Source of the DNA: Lachnotalea glycerini
GTDB taxonomy: Bacteria > Bacillota > Clostridia > Lachnospirales > Lachnospiraceae
Reading direction: 5' to 3'
Length of the DNA: 59,408 nt
NCBI RefSeq assembly: GCF_003201285.1
Contig: NZ_QICS01000018.1
Coordinates: 1 to 59,408 of the forward strand
Below are positions 29,656-39,041 of the stretch, one piece after another. The notes below the pieces were generated by a model that saw only the letters and a list, made by a program, of their open reading frames with translations, was not told the DNA's origin and did no database searches. Every line of letters starts with the position of its first letter. Positions within the stretch are counted from its first letter, which is position 1. A program made the position numbers and the translations under genes.

Positions 29656-30605
29656 TTCTTTGACTTTCTTTTTATTTTTCTTTTTTTCCTTAATTCATCT
29701 CTCCTTGCTTGAATCTGAAATCCTTCTTCTTCACTAATTCCCTTTATTGTTTTAATTACAAAATATTTGTCCGATTCACTTTTCTTCATTCTTATCTTAC
29801 ACTTAATAAATCCATGTTCATTACAATAACATAATGCATAATATACCTTAGCATTAATCGAGAACCATTTAATCCTTCTCTTTACATTTTTATTACAGTA
29901 ATTGCATTTTGTGCTAATCACTTCCTTATCAAGCATAGCCTCTTCCTTTGAATTAAACTGTCTTGATATATACTTACTATATTCATTATATTTTAAATAG
30001 ATTTCATCTTTCTTTTCCTTTGGTGGATTAAAATAATCGACTGAAATATTATTCAATAAATAATTTTCATCTAATAATTTTAAGATTAGTCCTGTATATT
30101 CGGCGTCATAAATTGCCTTATGAAATTCGTGATCTATGCTAATATTAAGAAATGAAACTGCATATTCAAGAGTTCTTCTTACTTTAATTGCCTCAAAAAA
30201 CATACTAAATATTTTTTGAACATCGTAATATTTTAAAGGATAATCAAACTGATATTCAATACCAAAGTATTTCATATTCCTCTGCAATTCCATCAAATCC
30301 ATATTTCCCCAAGTAGCAAAAATATAATCTTTTCCACACCAATCTAGAAAATGAGAGCAAACCTGTGAAAAGGTACAGCATTTGTTTAATTCTTCCATAC
30401 TAATTTTAATAACTTCCCTTGTCTTATAATGAATTGCATTATAAACACAAGGTTTAATCAATTCACTGAATTCTCCAATTTTATTATAATTAGAATCCAA
30501 CTTAACAGCGCCAATTTCTATAATTTCAAAAGGGAGCTCTTTATTTTCTTTTACTTTTCCGTCTGGACATTGATTCCATTCCAAATCCAGTACTATATAA
30601 TTCAT
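29643..30605 (-). CDS. DEDDh 3'-5' exonuclease with Cys-rich zinc-ribbon-like C-terminus
   Basis: 320 aa from the ATG that follows AGGTGG by 7 nt; an in-frame ATG ten codons upstream overlaps the ribosome site. The exonuclease fold has Asp7 and Glu9 (VLDLEWN), Asp103, and His162-x4-Asp167, so it is DEDDh like KapD and ERI-1. A second part contains CNYC (234-237), CYC (259-261) and C269, a probable zinc ribbon. The end is strongly basic (about 305-317). This suggests RNA trimming, but the substrate is inferred. Confidence 0.85.
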   Translation of the reverse strand: MNYIVLDLEWNQCPDGKVKENKELPFEIIEIGAVKLDSNYNKIGEFSELIKPCVYNAIHYKTREVIKISMEELNKCCTFSQVCSHFLDWCGKDYIFATWGNMDLMELQRNMKYFGIEYQFDYPLKYYDVQKIFSMFFEAIKVRRTLEYAVSFLNISIDHEFHKAIYDAEYTGLILKLLDENYLLNNISVDYFNPPKEKKDEIYLKYNEYSKYISRQFNSKEEAMLDKEVISTKCNYCNKNVKRRIKWFSINAKVYYALCYCNEHGFIKCKIRMKKSESDKYFVIKTIKGISEEEGFQIQARRDELRKKRKIKRKSKKYNN

Positions 30606-30638
30606 AAATTCACCACCTATATAATGGTAAAACAAAAA

Positions 30639-30712
30639 TGCACTTAACTGGATTCGAACCAGCGGCCTACCGCTTAGGAGGCGGTCGCTCTATCCTACTG
30701 AGCTATAAGTGC
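30639..30712 (-). tRNA. tRNA-Arg (anticodon CCT)
   Basis: Minus-strand cloverleaf with GCACTTA/TAAGTGC acceptor, anticodon stem ACCGC/GCGGT and loop CTCCTAA, so anticodon CCT decodes AGG. Discriminator A; CCA not encoded. Confidence 0.94.
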
Positions 30713-30748
30713 ATAAGTATATTGCTGCTACATACAGCAACATACATT

Positions 30749-30777
30749 ATTTTATATGCATTAGGACATAAAGTCAA
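30749..30777 (-). promoter_or_regulatory. Promoter of tRNA-Arg
   Basis: Minus-strand TTGACT (30772-30777), 17-bp spacer, TAAAAT (30749-30754), 37 bp before the tRNA. Confidence 0.65.
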
Positions 30778-30811
30778 TCATTTAATTATAAAATGTTTTC
30801 AATTTAATTAA

Positions 30812-31693
30812 TTATTGAGGAAAATTAATTTTTCCTTGCATCCAAATAATTCCTTTAAAACGTCTTCCAACCGAAGGTTCACCAATTAAATCTTTTTTAT
30901 TAATGCAAACATCAAAAGTTAAAGAATTTGTGTTTATAGTCATAATATATAATTCCTCTTTCGTATAACTATTAATTTCTGATTCAAAATCAATAATTTC
31001 ACCCAGTATAGAATATTGATCACATTCAATTCCATATGGCATAAAATATGAATCTACAATAGTAAATACATCCTCATTTAAAATACGTTTTGATATCATT
31101 GTATAGGTATCAATATCTTCTAATGTCAAGCTCTCAATTGCATCCTCATCCCCATTACGAGCAGCAGCGATTAATATATTTCGATTCATGGAAGCTTCCT
31201 TTGTATTTTTGATTTGCTTCTCATTTTTACCAATAGGTAATATAATATTGCCATTTGTTGATAATGCTGATAAGGTTATCGAGATATTTTGTTTAGACAA
31301 AGCACCTATTCTTTTTTCATTCATATAATCTGTTATGTTTTGTAAATAGAATATTAGGGAAACTCCAACCTTTACATCATCGACAATACCTGCATAAGAT
31401 TCTTTTTCAGCATGTTTTTCTACAGATACATCTTCATTTGAAGTAATTCCTTTTCCCTTTAAATAAGGATAATAATAATTGATGCTAAATTCATTTTCTT
31501 CATTATATTCACCGCGAATATTAATTCCAACACTTTTTGAGAACTCCTTATATATCTCAGTAAATAAGCTTTCTTCTTCTATTTCTGCCATATCCTTTTT
31601 ATCAGAATTATGAATGACATACTTAATTAATGAATCTAAATCCTTCTTTTTCTTAATATTGCTAAAACCTATCGCTCTTAAGTAGCTATGCAC
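30812..31693 (-). CDS. Protein of unknown function, DUF3881-like
   Basis: 293 aa from a GTG preceded by GGGGTG at 6 nt, giving MHSYLRAIGF; a GTG three codons earlier lies inside that ribosome site. Soluble, no signal or TM segment. The opening MHSYLRAIGF and a late EEDIDTYTMISKRI-like stretch recall DUF3881, a family I associate with Lachnospiraceae; this is recall, not a search. It lies downstream of the HD-GYP gene on the same strand with a 127-bp gap. Confidence 0.65.
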   Translation of the reverse strand: MHSYLRAIGFSNIKKKKDLDSLIKYVIHNSDKKDMAEIEEESLFTEIYKEFSKSVGINIRGEYNEENEFSINYYYPYLKGKGITSNEDVSVEKHAEKESYAGIVDDVKVGVSLIFYLQNITDYMNEKRIGALSKQNISITLSALSTNGNIILPIGKNEKQIKNTKEASMNRNILIAAARNGDEDAIESLTLEDIDTYTMISKRILNEDVFTIVDSYFMPYGIECDQYSILGEIIDFESEINSYTKEELYIMTINTNSLTFDVCINKKDLIGEPSVGRRFKGIIWMQGKINFPQ

Positions 31694-31820
31694 TAAACTC
31701 ACCCCATTTCTATAATACTATCCCAAAAATAGCTCATATCTATTTTTACTTTCTTTTATATCATAGTATAAAATTTTTTTATAGTAAAGATTATTTCTAA
31801 AATAACCAATTTTTTAATAA

Positions 31821-32879
31821 CTAATCAATTACACTTTCTATAAATACATTAAGATACTTCATTAGATCTTTTTCCTTGTTAATATTGTTTCCATATTTAT
31901 CCTTAATAATACTTATAATAGGTCTTTCCTTAAATGATGAATTTTGTTTTACTACTACTCCTATTTCACCTTCGTTTGTTAACACCTTGGTTCCATTTGG
32001 ATAAAGTGCTATGAATTCCAAAAATATTTCTAAATATTCTTTATCAAATGTAATACCATTTTTTGCCTTTAAATTTTCAATTATTTGATAAGTTTTCATT
32101 GATTTACAACATATTCCGCACAATAATGAGTCATATTCATCACATATTGAAACTATTTTTGTAGCCTTATTTATTTCTTTCTTTTTAAGTGGATAACCAC
32201 TTCCATCTATTCTCTCATGATGAGATAAAATAATATCTTTACTTTCATTTGTTAACCAATCTTCGTATTCTATTGCCATATAACCATAGATTGTATGTTT
32301 CCTATACTCGTTAAGTTCCTTTCTAGAAAGTTCTTCCATAATTTTTCCAGTAAAGGATATAGGTATATATCTAAATCCAATATCATGTAATATACTGCCT
32401 ACAGCGATTGAATTAATTGTCTCCATATCCAAATTAGATTTTACTGCCAATAAAACAGATAATGCACAAACATTTACCGAGTGCTCATAAATATCAGCTT
32501 CATGCTCTTTCAGATTTTCAATTTCTTCAACTATTTTGTCCTCATTCATTATATTAATAATAATTTGCTGTGCTATTTCCTTTAATTCTGCTAATTCTGA
32601 TCTACTACTGTAAATATGTCGTTCCAGTAAATTTTTTATTTTTACTCTATAATCTTCAATTATATGATCCTTCACAGCATAACTATTTTCTTCAATCTCA
32701 TTTAATTCATTATTATTATCTCTAATATATACATACTGAACCCCTAATTCCTTTAATTTTTTAATGTACTCTTCCTTTAAACAGGTTCCTTCGTATATTA
32801 AAATGATATCACTTCCGATACAAACTGGTTTAGCCAAATACTCTCCGCCTAATAAATCATTAACATTTTTTAACTTCAT
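31821..32879 (-). CDS. HD-GYP domain phosphodiesterase (probable c-di-GMP)
   Basis: 352 aa. An N-terminal segment (1-105) resembles the small domain often found before HD-GYP. The catalytic part holds LHDIGFRYIP, HTIYGY and HHERIDGSGYP, i.e. the HD pair and the GYP signature. These hydrolyse c-di-GMP in proven members. No TM or receiver domain is present. It is part of the left origin arm next to the DUF4446-like gene and parB; no diguanylate cyclase is nearby. Confidence 0.9.
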   Translation of the reverse strand: MKLKNVNDLLGGEYLAKPVCIGSDIILIYEGTCLKEEYIKKLKELGVQYVYIRDNNNELNEIEENSYAVKDHIIEDYRVKIKNLLERHIYSSRSELAELKEIAQQIIINIMNEDKIVEEIENLKEHEADIYEHSVNVCALSVLLAVKSNLDMETINSIAVGSILHDIGFRYIPISFTGKIMEELSRKELNEYRKHTIYGYMAIEYEDWLTNESKDIILSHHERIDGSGYPLKKKEINKATKIVSICDEYDSLLCGICCKSMKTYQIIENLKAKNGITFDKEYLEIFLEFIALYPNGTKVLTNEGEIGVVVKQNSSFKERPIISIIKDKYGNNINKEKDLMKYLNVFIESVID

Positions 32880-32960
32880 ATTTTTATACTCCGTCTTTAT
32901 GTTGTGTTATGTAAACCACAGTATTAAAAAGCAATCACAAGTATCCTATTTTTTATCTAT

Positions 32961-33467
32961 TTATACTTTACCAATAGCCTCATCTAGAGCTTGTCTCTCT
33001 TCATCTCCAAGTATAATATATGACTGTCCATTGATAATTTCTTTAATATAAGTATAACATCCTTCCCTGCTATGCATTGCATTAATTATAAACCCGTCAT
33101 TTTTTTTGTTAAGTAATGCCACAGCAAAACTAAGCTTTCCACCCATTTCATTGAAAGCATCATATTTGATAATTCCGACTTTCTTAAAGGTTAATAACAA
33201 AGTTTCATTTATTTTCAAAATATCCTCTTTATTTTTCCTATCTGAAACTTTTAAAGTTTCAATTTCATCTAATTTTTCTAATATGATTTTTTCCAGCGAT
33301 TTTGCATCCTCGCCTTTCATAAATATATTATATCTATTTTTAAGACCTCTTAACTTACACATTAAAATAATAGCTATAATAAATATAATAATATCAAAAA
33401 CTGCAAATCCAATTAATAAGTATAATGGTTCTAAATATATACTATAATCTAAAACTTGTAAATTCAT
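32961..33467 (-). CDS. DUF4446-like membrane-anchored protein
   Basis: 168 aa from the ATG preceded by GGTGGAGG at 5-6 nt. One N-terminal TM helix (about 14-36) is followed by a coiled-coil stretch (40-85) and a small C-terminal domain with FNEMGGKLSFAVALLN and GEEYSYIKEI-like motifs. The family and its position directly downstream of parB are typical in Firmicutes. No biochemical role is known to me. Confidence 0.75.
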   Translation of the reverse strand: MNLQVLDYSIYLEPLYLLIGFAVFDIIIFIIAIILMCKLRGLKNRYNIFMKGEDAKSLEKIILEKLDEIETLKVSDRKNKEDILKINETLLLTFKKVGIIKYDAFNEMGGKLSFAVALLNKKNDGFIINAMHSREGCYTYIKEIINGQSYIILGDEERQALDEAIGKV

Positions 33468-33535
33468 TTTTTCCTCCACCTATGTACTTTTCAACAGAAA
33501 TATAATAATATAATTTAATTACATAGTAATTGATA

Positions 33536-34432
33536 CTAATTTTCTATAGATTGCAAAAGTTCAAATATTCTTTCTAATTCATCATTAGAATAATATTCTA
33601 TTTCAATTTTTCCTTTATTATTTTTCTTTTGATTAATAGTAACTCTACTACCTACTATTGAAGTAATTCTTTCTTCTATATTTTTATATATAAAGTCATT
33701 TTCTACAACTTTTTTTTCTTTTATTTCTTCCTTTTGAGTAGAAATATTTTTAATTAACTTTTCAGTTTCTCTTACACTTAATTTTTCATCAAAAATGCGA
33801 TTTGCTAAATTATACTGTATATCATTATCTTCTATTACAATTAATGTTCTGGCATGACCCGTGGATATTTTATCATCAATAACCATCTGTTGTACTCTTT
33901 CATCGAGCTTTAATAATCTTAAAGAGTTAGTTACTGCTGTTCTACTTTTTGAAACTCTTTCCGCAACCTCATCTTGCTTTAAATCAAATTCACTAATTAA
34001 TTTTTTAAATGCAAAAGCTTCTTCAATTGGATTTAAATTTTCTCTTTGTATATTTTCTATAAGAGATATTTCTACAATTTCTTGTGCACTATACTTTTTT
34101 ATAATTACAGGAACTTCCTTTAATCCTGCTATTTTAGCAGCTCTCCATCTTCTTTCCCCTGCTATTATTTCGTAATATTCATCTCTTTCCTGAACCACTA
34201 ATGGCTGAATAATTCCAAATTGTTTAATTGACTCTGCCAACTCTAATAAAGAATCCTCTTCAAAATTCTTTCTTGGCTGTTCTCTGTTGGGTTCAATCTT
34301 AGATAATTTAATCTTTATCTCTACCGGTTTTTCAACTACTCTTTCAATAATTTTAGTTTTTTCTTCTTTGAAAGCTGTATCCGGTATTAATAAATCCAAT
34401 CCTTTTCCTAATCCTCTTGTTTTTATCGCCAT
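33536..34432 (-). CDS. parB: Chromosome-partitioning protein ParB (Spo0J)
   Basis: 298 aa. It begins with the conserved GLGKGLDLLIP. The CTPase/ParB-N domain includes ENREQPR-like PNREQPRKNF and GERRWRA. A central HTH (about 130-190, with SKSRTAVTNSLRLL and TGHARTL) follows, then the C-terminal dimerisation domain. It binds the two parS sites found upstream of parA and loads SMC. Its start overlaps parA by 10 bp. Confidence 0.96.
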   Translation of the reverse strand: MAIKTRGLGKGLDLLIPDTAFKEEKTKIIERVVEKPVEIKIKLSKIEPNREQPRKNFEEDSLLELAESIKQFGIIQPLVVQERDEYYEIIAGERRWRAAKIAGLKEVPVIIKKYSAQEIVEISLIENIQRENLNPIEEAFAFKKLISEFDLKQDEVAERVSKSRTAVTNSLRLLKLDERVQQMVIDDKISTGHARTLIVIEDNDIQYNLANRIFDEKLSVRETEKLIKNISTQKEEIKEKKVVENDFIYKNIEERITSIVGSRVTINQKKNNKGKIEIEYYSNDELERIFELLQSIEN

Positions 34433-35205
34433 TCGTCATCCTCCTCTCCGCGATGAATTACTTCCTCAGCCAATAATCTGTAACTTTCTGCTCCTGCTGA
34501 CTTTGCATCATATAGATTAATTGGAAGTCCGTGACTCGGTGCTTCAGCTAATCTAATATTTCTAGGTATAATTGTTTTATAAATAGCCTGTTTAAGATTT
34601 GCCTTTACATTTTCAACCACCTGTAATGATAAGTTAGTTCTTGCATCATACATAGTAAATACTACACCTTCAATTTCCAAATCAGAATTAAGTCTATTTT
34701 TAACAAGATTAATTGTCCTGATTAGCTGTGATAATCCTTCTAAAGCATAATATTCACATTGTATTGGAACTAATACTGTATCAGCAGTAGTCATTGCATT
34801 CACTGTCAGCATATTTAAGGAAGGTGGACAATCGATTAGAATATAGTCAAAATCATCTTTTACTTTATCTACTGCTTTTTTCATTATATATTCTTTTTCA
34901 CTAATACCTATTAATTCTATTTCAGCAGCTGATAAATCTACATTTGATGCAATGACTTTAAGTCCATCCATAATACTATTTTGCATACAATCATTAATAT
35001 CACATTGCCCCAATATTAATTCATAGACTGTATTCTCTATTGTATTCTTATCCAATCCTAATCCACTTGTAGTATTTCCTTGGGGATCAATATCTATAGT
35101 TAATACTTTTTGACCAAGTTCTGCTAAGTATGCTGATAAATTTATTGTAGTTGTTGTTTTTCCAACTCCGCCTTTTTGATTTGCTACTGCAATAATTCTT
35201 CCCAT
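34423..35205 (-). CDS. parA: Chromosome-partitioning ATPase ParA (Soj)
   Basis: 260 aa. The deviant Walker A motif KGGVGKTTT lies at 11-19, Walker A' in IDIDPQGN and Walker B in ILIDCPPSL. No N-terminal HTH is present, so it is of the chromosomal Soj type. It partners ParB in origin segregation and controls DnaA in B. subtilis. It is cotranscribed with parB; the parS pair sits just upstream. Confidence 0.96.
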   Translation of the reverse strand: MGRIIAVANQKGGVGKTTTTINLSAYLAELGQKVLTIDIDPQGNTTSGLGLDKNTIENTVYELILGQCDINDCMQNSIMDGLKVIASNVDLSAAEIELIGISEKEYIMKKAVDKVKDDFDYILIDCPPSLNMLTVNAMTTADTVLVPIQCEYYALEGLSQLIRTINLVKNRLNSDLEIEGVVFTMYDARTNLSLQVVENVKANLKQAIYKTIIPRNIRLAEAPSHGLPINLYDAKSAGAESYRLLAEEVIHRGEEDDEWR

Positions 35206-35284
35206 TTCAATCCCCTTTCTTTAGATTAATGATCACTTTTTTCATTATATCACTTTTCTATTTTATAATCTATAAAAAAATAAA

Positions 35285-35300
35285 TGTTTCACGTGAAACA
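35285..35300. promoter_or_regulatory. parS site 1
   Basis: A perfect 16-bp palindrome TGTTTCACGTGAAACA, identical to the conserved parS core, extended by AAA/TTT flanks. Confidence 0.95.
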
Positions 35301-35361
35301 TTTATTTTTCAATTAAATATATTTAGAATATATTTTTTTAATAACATATAATATGTATATA

Positions 35362-35377
35362 TGTTTCACGTGAAACA
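35362..35377. promoter_or_regulatory. parS site 2
   Basis: A second perfect TGTTTCACGTGAAACA, 77 bp from the first, in the parA/response-regulator gap and about 10 kb from the origin. Confidence 0.95.
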
Positions 35378-35388
35378 TATTATTTTAA

Positions 35389-36030
35389 TTATACAATAAT
35401 TAAATTATTTCTAATTGCAAAAACTGCAGCTTGAGTTCTATCTGCTACTGTGATTTTTTTGAAAATATTTGAAACATGATTTTTGACCGTTCTCTCACTA
35501 ATATCCAAACGTGAAGCAATTTCTTTATTAAACATTCCTTCTGCCAACAATCTTAACACCTCAATTTCCCGCTTAGTTAAATTATTTATTTTTTTCTGAT
35601 CTTCATTTCGATTTAATAATTTTGAATTTAATAATGGTGATAACTTCGGCTGTATGTATATTTCTCCTGCTCTTACTGAATAGATAGCTTTCTTTAATTC
35701 ATTTGAGCCTGAATCCTTAAGCATATATCCATTAATACCTATATCAACAGCCTTTAACAAATACTCAACTTCATTATGTATTGTTAAAACAATAACCTTA
35801 GTATTATCATTTCTTTCTCTCATTATCTTTAAAACTTCTAATCCATTCATTACTGGCATGTTAATATCCAATAACATTACATCAACATTTACTTTTTTTA
35901 AAAGATCCAAGCACTGTACACCATCACCAGCCTGTCCAACTACTTTTATGTCCCCATCCAACTCTAATAATTGAATAAGACCTTCTCTAACCATGATATG
36001 ATCATCCACTATCGCAATATTAATTGGCAT
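35389..36030 (-). CDS. NarL/LuxR-family response regulator (DegU-like)
   Basis: 213 aa. The receiver domain has phosphoacceptor Asp55 in VMLLDINMP, with Asp9/Asp10 and Lys in the usual places. The C-terminal LuxR-type HTH (about 148-210, LTKREIEVLRLLAEG and SERTVKNHVSNIF) follows. It overlaps the kinase gene by 11 bp, so the pair is coupled. The targets cannot be read here. Confidence 0.93.
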   Translation of the reverse strand: MPINIAIVDDHIMVREGLIQLLELDGDIKVVGQAGDGVQCLDLLKKVNVDVMLLDINMPVMNGLEVLKIMRERNDNTKVIVLTIHNEVEYLLKAVDIGINGYMLKDSGSNELKKAIYSVRAGEIYIQPKLSPLLNSKLLNRNEDQKKINNLTKREIEVLRLLAEGMFNKEIASRLDISERTVKNHVSNIFKKITVADRTQAAVFAIRNNLIIV

Positions 36031-37099
36031 TTTTTACTTCCTCCCTAAAACTCTTTGGAACCTTAAAGCATATTTGAGTTCCTTCATTTGCACTTGATTT
36101 AAAATTAATTTTTCCTGATAATAAATAAACTCTTTCTCTCATCATTGACAATCCAAATCCTGATTTTGATTCATATACAATTCCACAATTATTAGAAATT
36201 TCAAAGCCAACACCATTATCTTTAATTATAACTTCAATACTATTTTTAGTATATAAAATTTTAACACATAATACAGTACATTTTGAATGCTTTAACACAT
36301 TATTACATGCTTCTTGTATAATTCTAATCAGTGTTAATGATACTACTTGATCAATATTTCCATATTCACCTTCTACTTCATATTTCACATCTATACCATT
36401 TTCTTTAAGTTTTGATAACTCTCTTTCTATAATTACATCAATTCCAATATCGTCAAAAGCCATAGGCCGTAAATTATAAATGATGTCTCTCATTTCATCT
36501 ATTACATCTCTTAAATTATTAGATATCGTCATTAATTCAAGTTTTGCTCGAATAGAATCAATATCCATTACTTTTAAAGTAAACTCTGATTTATGAATTA
36601 AATTAGTTAATTTTTGAATCACAGTATCATGAATATCTCTTGCAATCCTTTTTCTCTCCAATTCCTGACTTCTTAAAATTTCTATTTTAAATTTTCCATT
36701 ATCTTTACAATTACTTAAATATTCTTGATAACTTTTATTTTTTATTTTATTAATAATAACATCCATTTCACTACTGTTTTTATTAATAGTATCTATTTTT
36801 TTTTGTATCTTATTATTAAGTTCAATAATTCGTGTTTTTTCGCTAATCAAATAATTTAAATTAATTTCTTTCTCTTTATTTGAATAGCAAGGATTAAAAA
36901 TATTTTGATCGCAAGAGATATCATTTTGTAAAGATAATATTTTTGATTCTATTTCATTAATTGTTTTACTATTTTTATTATAACTTAACAATAATTCATC
37001 TTTTTCAATTAGCGTTTCATTACATATTTTATTAATAAAATCATTTAATTCTTTAAAACATTCTAATTCACTATTTTCTTCTTTAATATTTTTAATCAT
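36020..37099 (-). CDS. Cytosolic sensor histidine kinase, HisKA_3 type (DegS-like)
   Basis: 359 aa with no TM segment. A long coiled-coil N-terminal sensor region (1-140) precedes the HisKA_3 motif RKRIARDIHD with His157, and an HATPase_c domain with NNVLKHS and IKDNGVGFE. The layout matches DegS, a soluble kinase with a coiled-coil sensor. It phosphorylates the adjacent regulator. The input signal is unknown. Confidence 0.92.
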   Translation of the reverse strand: MIKNIKEENSELECFKELNDFINKICNETLIEKDELLLSYNKNSKTINEIESKILSLQNDISCDQNIFNPCYSNKEKEINLNYLISEKTRIIELNNKIQKKIDTINKNSSEMDVIINKIKNKSYQEYLSNCKDNGKFKIEILRSQELERKRIARDIHDTVIQKLTNLIHKSEFTLKVMDIDSIRAKLELMTISNNLRDVIDEMRDIIYNLRPMAFDDIGIDVIIERELSKLKENGIDVKYEVEGEYGNIDQVVSLTLIRIIQEACNNVLKHSKCTVLCVKILYTKNSIEVIIKDNGVGFEISNNCGIVYESKSGFGLSMMRERVYLLSGKINFKSSANEGTQICFKVPKSFREEVKNAN

Positions 37100-37226
37100 T
37101 TTATCTCCTATACTGTACTTTAATCAATTACATACTCCCTTTTATTCTACTTCATTTATTATAAATTTAAAACAATTATATTATTTGATACATATATTAA
37201 TATCTTTTAATACTCAAAAAATGTAT

Positions 37227-37255
37227 TTGTATATCATACAATTTTAGACTATAAT
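37227..37255 (+). promoter_or_regulatory. Promoter of the alpha/beta hydrolase gene
   Basis: TTGTAT (37227-37232), 17-bp spacer, perfect TATAAT (37250-37255), 55 bp before the ATG at 37311. Confidence 0.65.
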
Positions 37256-37310
37256 ATAATTGATATTATTATTTTGTTACATTTTAATTTTAAGAAGGGA
37301 CTTATTCATT

Positions 37311-38264
37311 ATGAAAATAAAAAATAAATTAAAATATACTTTTCTTTTTAGCGCCTTAATTGCTTTTACTATATCTATTATAAATAGGCTAATATATATT
37401 TCGGCAATTATTAAGAATAATCTTACACCAATTAAGGGTAAATACTATAATTGGAGATTTGGTAAAATATTTTATACGAAACAAGGCTTTGGAAATCCAA
37501 TCCTTCTTATTCATGATTTAGATGTTTGTTCCTCCTCATTAGAATGGAAAGAAATAATTAAAAAATTATCTGCAGACCATATGGTATATACAATCGACTT
37601 ATTAGGATGTGGCTTATCTGATAAACCATACTTAACCTACACTAATTTCCTGTATGTCCAATTAATATCTGATTTTATTAATAATGTAATATGTCACAAA
37701 ACAAATGTTATTGCAAGTGGTTCTTCTTCTTCGTTTACCATTATGGCTTGTCATAACGATTCAAATCTTTTTAATAAAATTATGATTATTAATCCTGATG
37801 ATTTATACCAGTCTAACTTTGTTCCTAGAAAAAACAGTATATCTCTCAAAATATTATTTGATACACCTATTATAGGAACTTTGGTATACAACATTATTTT
37901 TTCTAAAAATCATATAAAAAATATGTTATCTCATCAAGTCTATATATTTAATGATAAACTGTTAATAACTGTTAATGAAAATTATGAAGCATCTCACATT
38001 CAAAACTGTAAAGGAAAATATTTATTTGCAAGCATTAAAGGTTCTTATACAAACGTTAATGTAATACATGCCCTAAAAGAAATTAATAATAGTATTTATA
38101 TTATAGGTGGACATTATAAGGAAAATATAAATACTATTATTGAAAATTATATGTATTATAATTCATCTATGGAATGCTTTATTATTGAAAATACGAAACA
38201 TTTTCCTCACATTGAAGCACCTAATACTTTTTTTGAACAAATTAAAGTTTTTTTTGATAATTAA
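37311..38264 (+). CDS. Membrane-anchored alpha/beta hydrolase-fold protein
   Basis: 317 aa from the ATG with AGAAGGGA upstream; a TTG at 37260 lies within the promoter. An N-terminal TM helix (about 8-32) anchors an alpha/beta hydrolase domain with ILLIHDLD and the strand-4 TIDLLGCGLSDKP. The nucleophile elbow reads GSSSS (137-141) instead of GxSxG, and the late His lies in NTKHFPHIEAP. It is the only plus-strand gene in the left origin arm. Activity is uncertain because of the altered elbow. Confidence 0.78.
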   Translation: MKIKNKLKYTFLFSALIAFTISIINRLIYISAIIKNNLTPIKGKYYNWRFGKIFYTKQGFGNPILLIHDLDVCSSSLEWKEIIKKLSADHMVYTIDLLGCGLSDKPYLTYTNFLYVQLISDFINNVICHKTNVIASGSSSSFTIMACHNDSNLFNKIMIINPDDLYQSNFVPRKNSISLKILFDTPIIGTLVYNIIFSKNHIKNMLSHQVYIFNDKLLITVNENYEASHIQNCKGKYLFASIKGSYTNVNVIHALKEINNSIYIIGGHYKENINTIIENYMYYNSSMECFIIENTKHFPHIEAPNTFFEQIKVFFDN

Positions 38265-38266
38265 TT

Positions 38267-38312
38267 ATATAATAAAAATAGAAAGGATAAACCTTTCTAT
38301 TTTTATTATATA
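38267..38312. terminator. Bidirectional terminator, hydrolase/rsmG
   Basis: ATAATAAAAATAGAAAGG pairs with CCTTTCTATTTTTATTAT with a 5-nt loop. It overlaps the rsmG stop and serves both convergent genes. Confidence 0.88.
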
Positions 38313-39031
38313 ATCGGATTTTTTGTCGGCATTCCTGCTTTCCTCGGATATAGATTAGGTGTTGTCTTATACTTATTAATAATAACAAATGCTCTTTCTA
38401 TATCTGTATCTGGCAATTGAAACATAACCTGTTCCTCTATTTTACCACCTAATATCTGTACTGCCTTATTAGATGCTTTTAGCTCCTCTTCAATCTTTCC
38501 CGATTTATATGAAATAAATTTTCCGTTTATTTTAATATAAGGAATACAATATTCCGATAATGAAGAAAGATTAGCTACTGCCCTAGAAACACATAAATCA
38601 AATTTCTCCCTATAATTACTATCTCGTGAAAAATCCTCAGCTCTTCCATGTATCGTATATATTTTATTAAGTTTAAGTTTTTCTATTACTTCATTTAAAA
38701 AATTAACTCTTTTTTTTAATGAATCTAATAGAACAATTTCTAATTTTGGAAATGCTATTTTTAAAGGAATTCCTGGAAACCCAGCACCTGTACCTATATC
38801 AATTATTTTGATTGATTCATTCATATTCATAGCCTTAACAATGGATAAACTATCAATAAAATGCTTCCTGATAACTTCATTAAATTCAGTTATTGTAGTA
38901 AGATTCATAACCTTATTCCACTCTATCAGCATCTCATAATACGTAATAAATTGACTAATTTGTTCCTCTGATAAGGATATTTTTAAATTACTCAAACCTT
39001 CTCTAAACAGTTCTATATTATAATTTTCCAT
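38306..39031 (-). CDS. rsmG: 16S rRNA (guanine527-N7)-methyltransferase
   Basis: 241 aa. SAM motif IIDIGTGAGFPGIPLKI and the N-terminal KWNKVMNLTTI-like segment (EWNKVMNLTT) are family-typical. It methylates G527 of 16S rRNA; loss gives low-level streptomycin resistance. It is the last gene of the rpmH-to-rsmG strand, 10 bp after mnmG. Confidence 0.96.
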   Translation of the reverse strand: MENYNIELFREGLSNLKISLSEEQISQFITYYEMLIEWNKVMNLTTITEFNEVIRKHFIDSLSIVKAMNMNESIKIIDIGTGAGFPGIPLKIAFPKLEIVLLDSLKKRVNFLNEVIEKLKLNKIYTIHGRAEDFSRDSNYREKFDLCVSRAVANLSSLSEYCIPYIKINGKFISYKSGKIEEELKASNKAVQILGGKIEEQVMFQLPDTDIERAFVIINKYKTTPNLYPRKAGMPTKNPII

Positions 39032-39041
39032 TTAATCCTCT

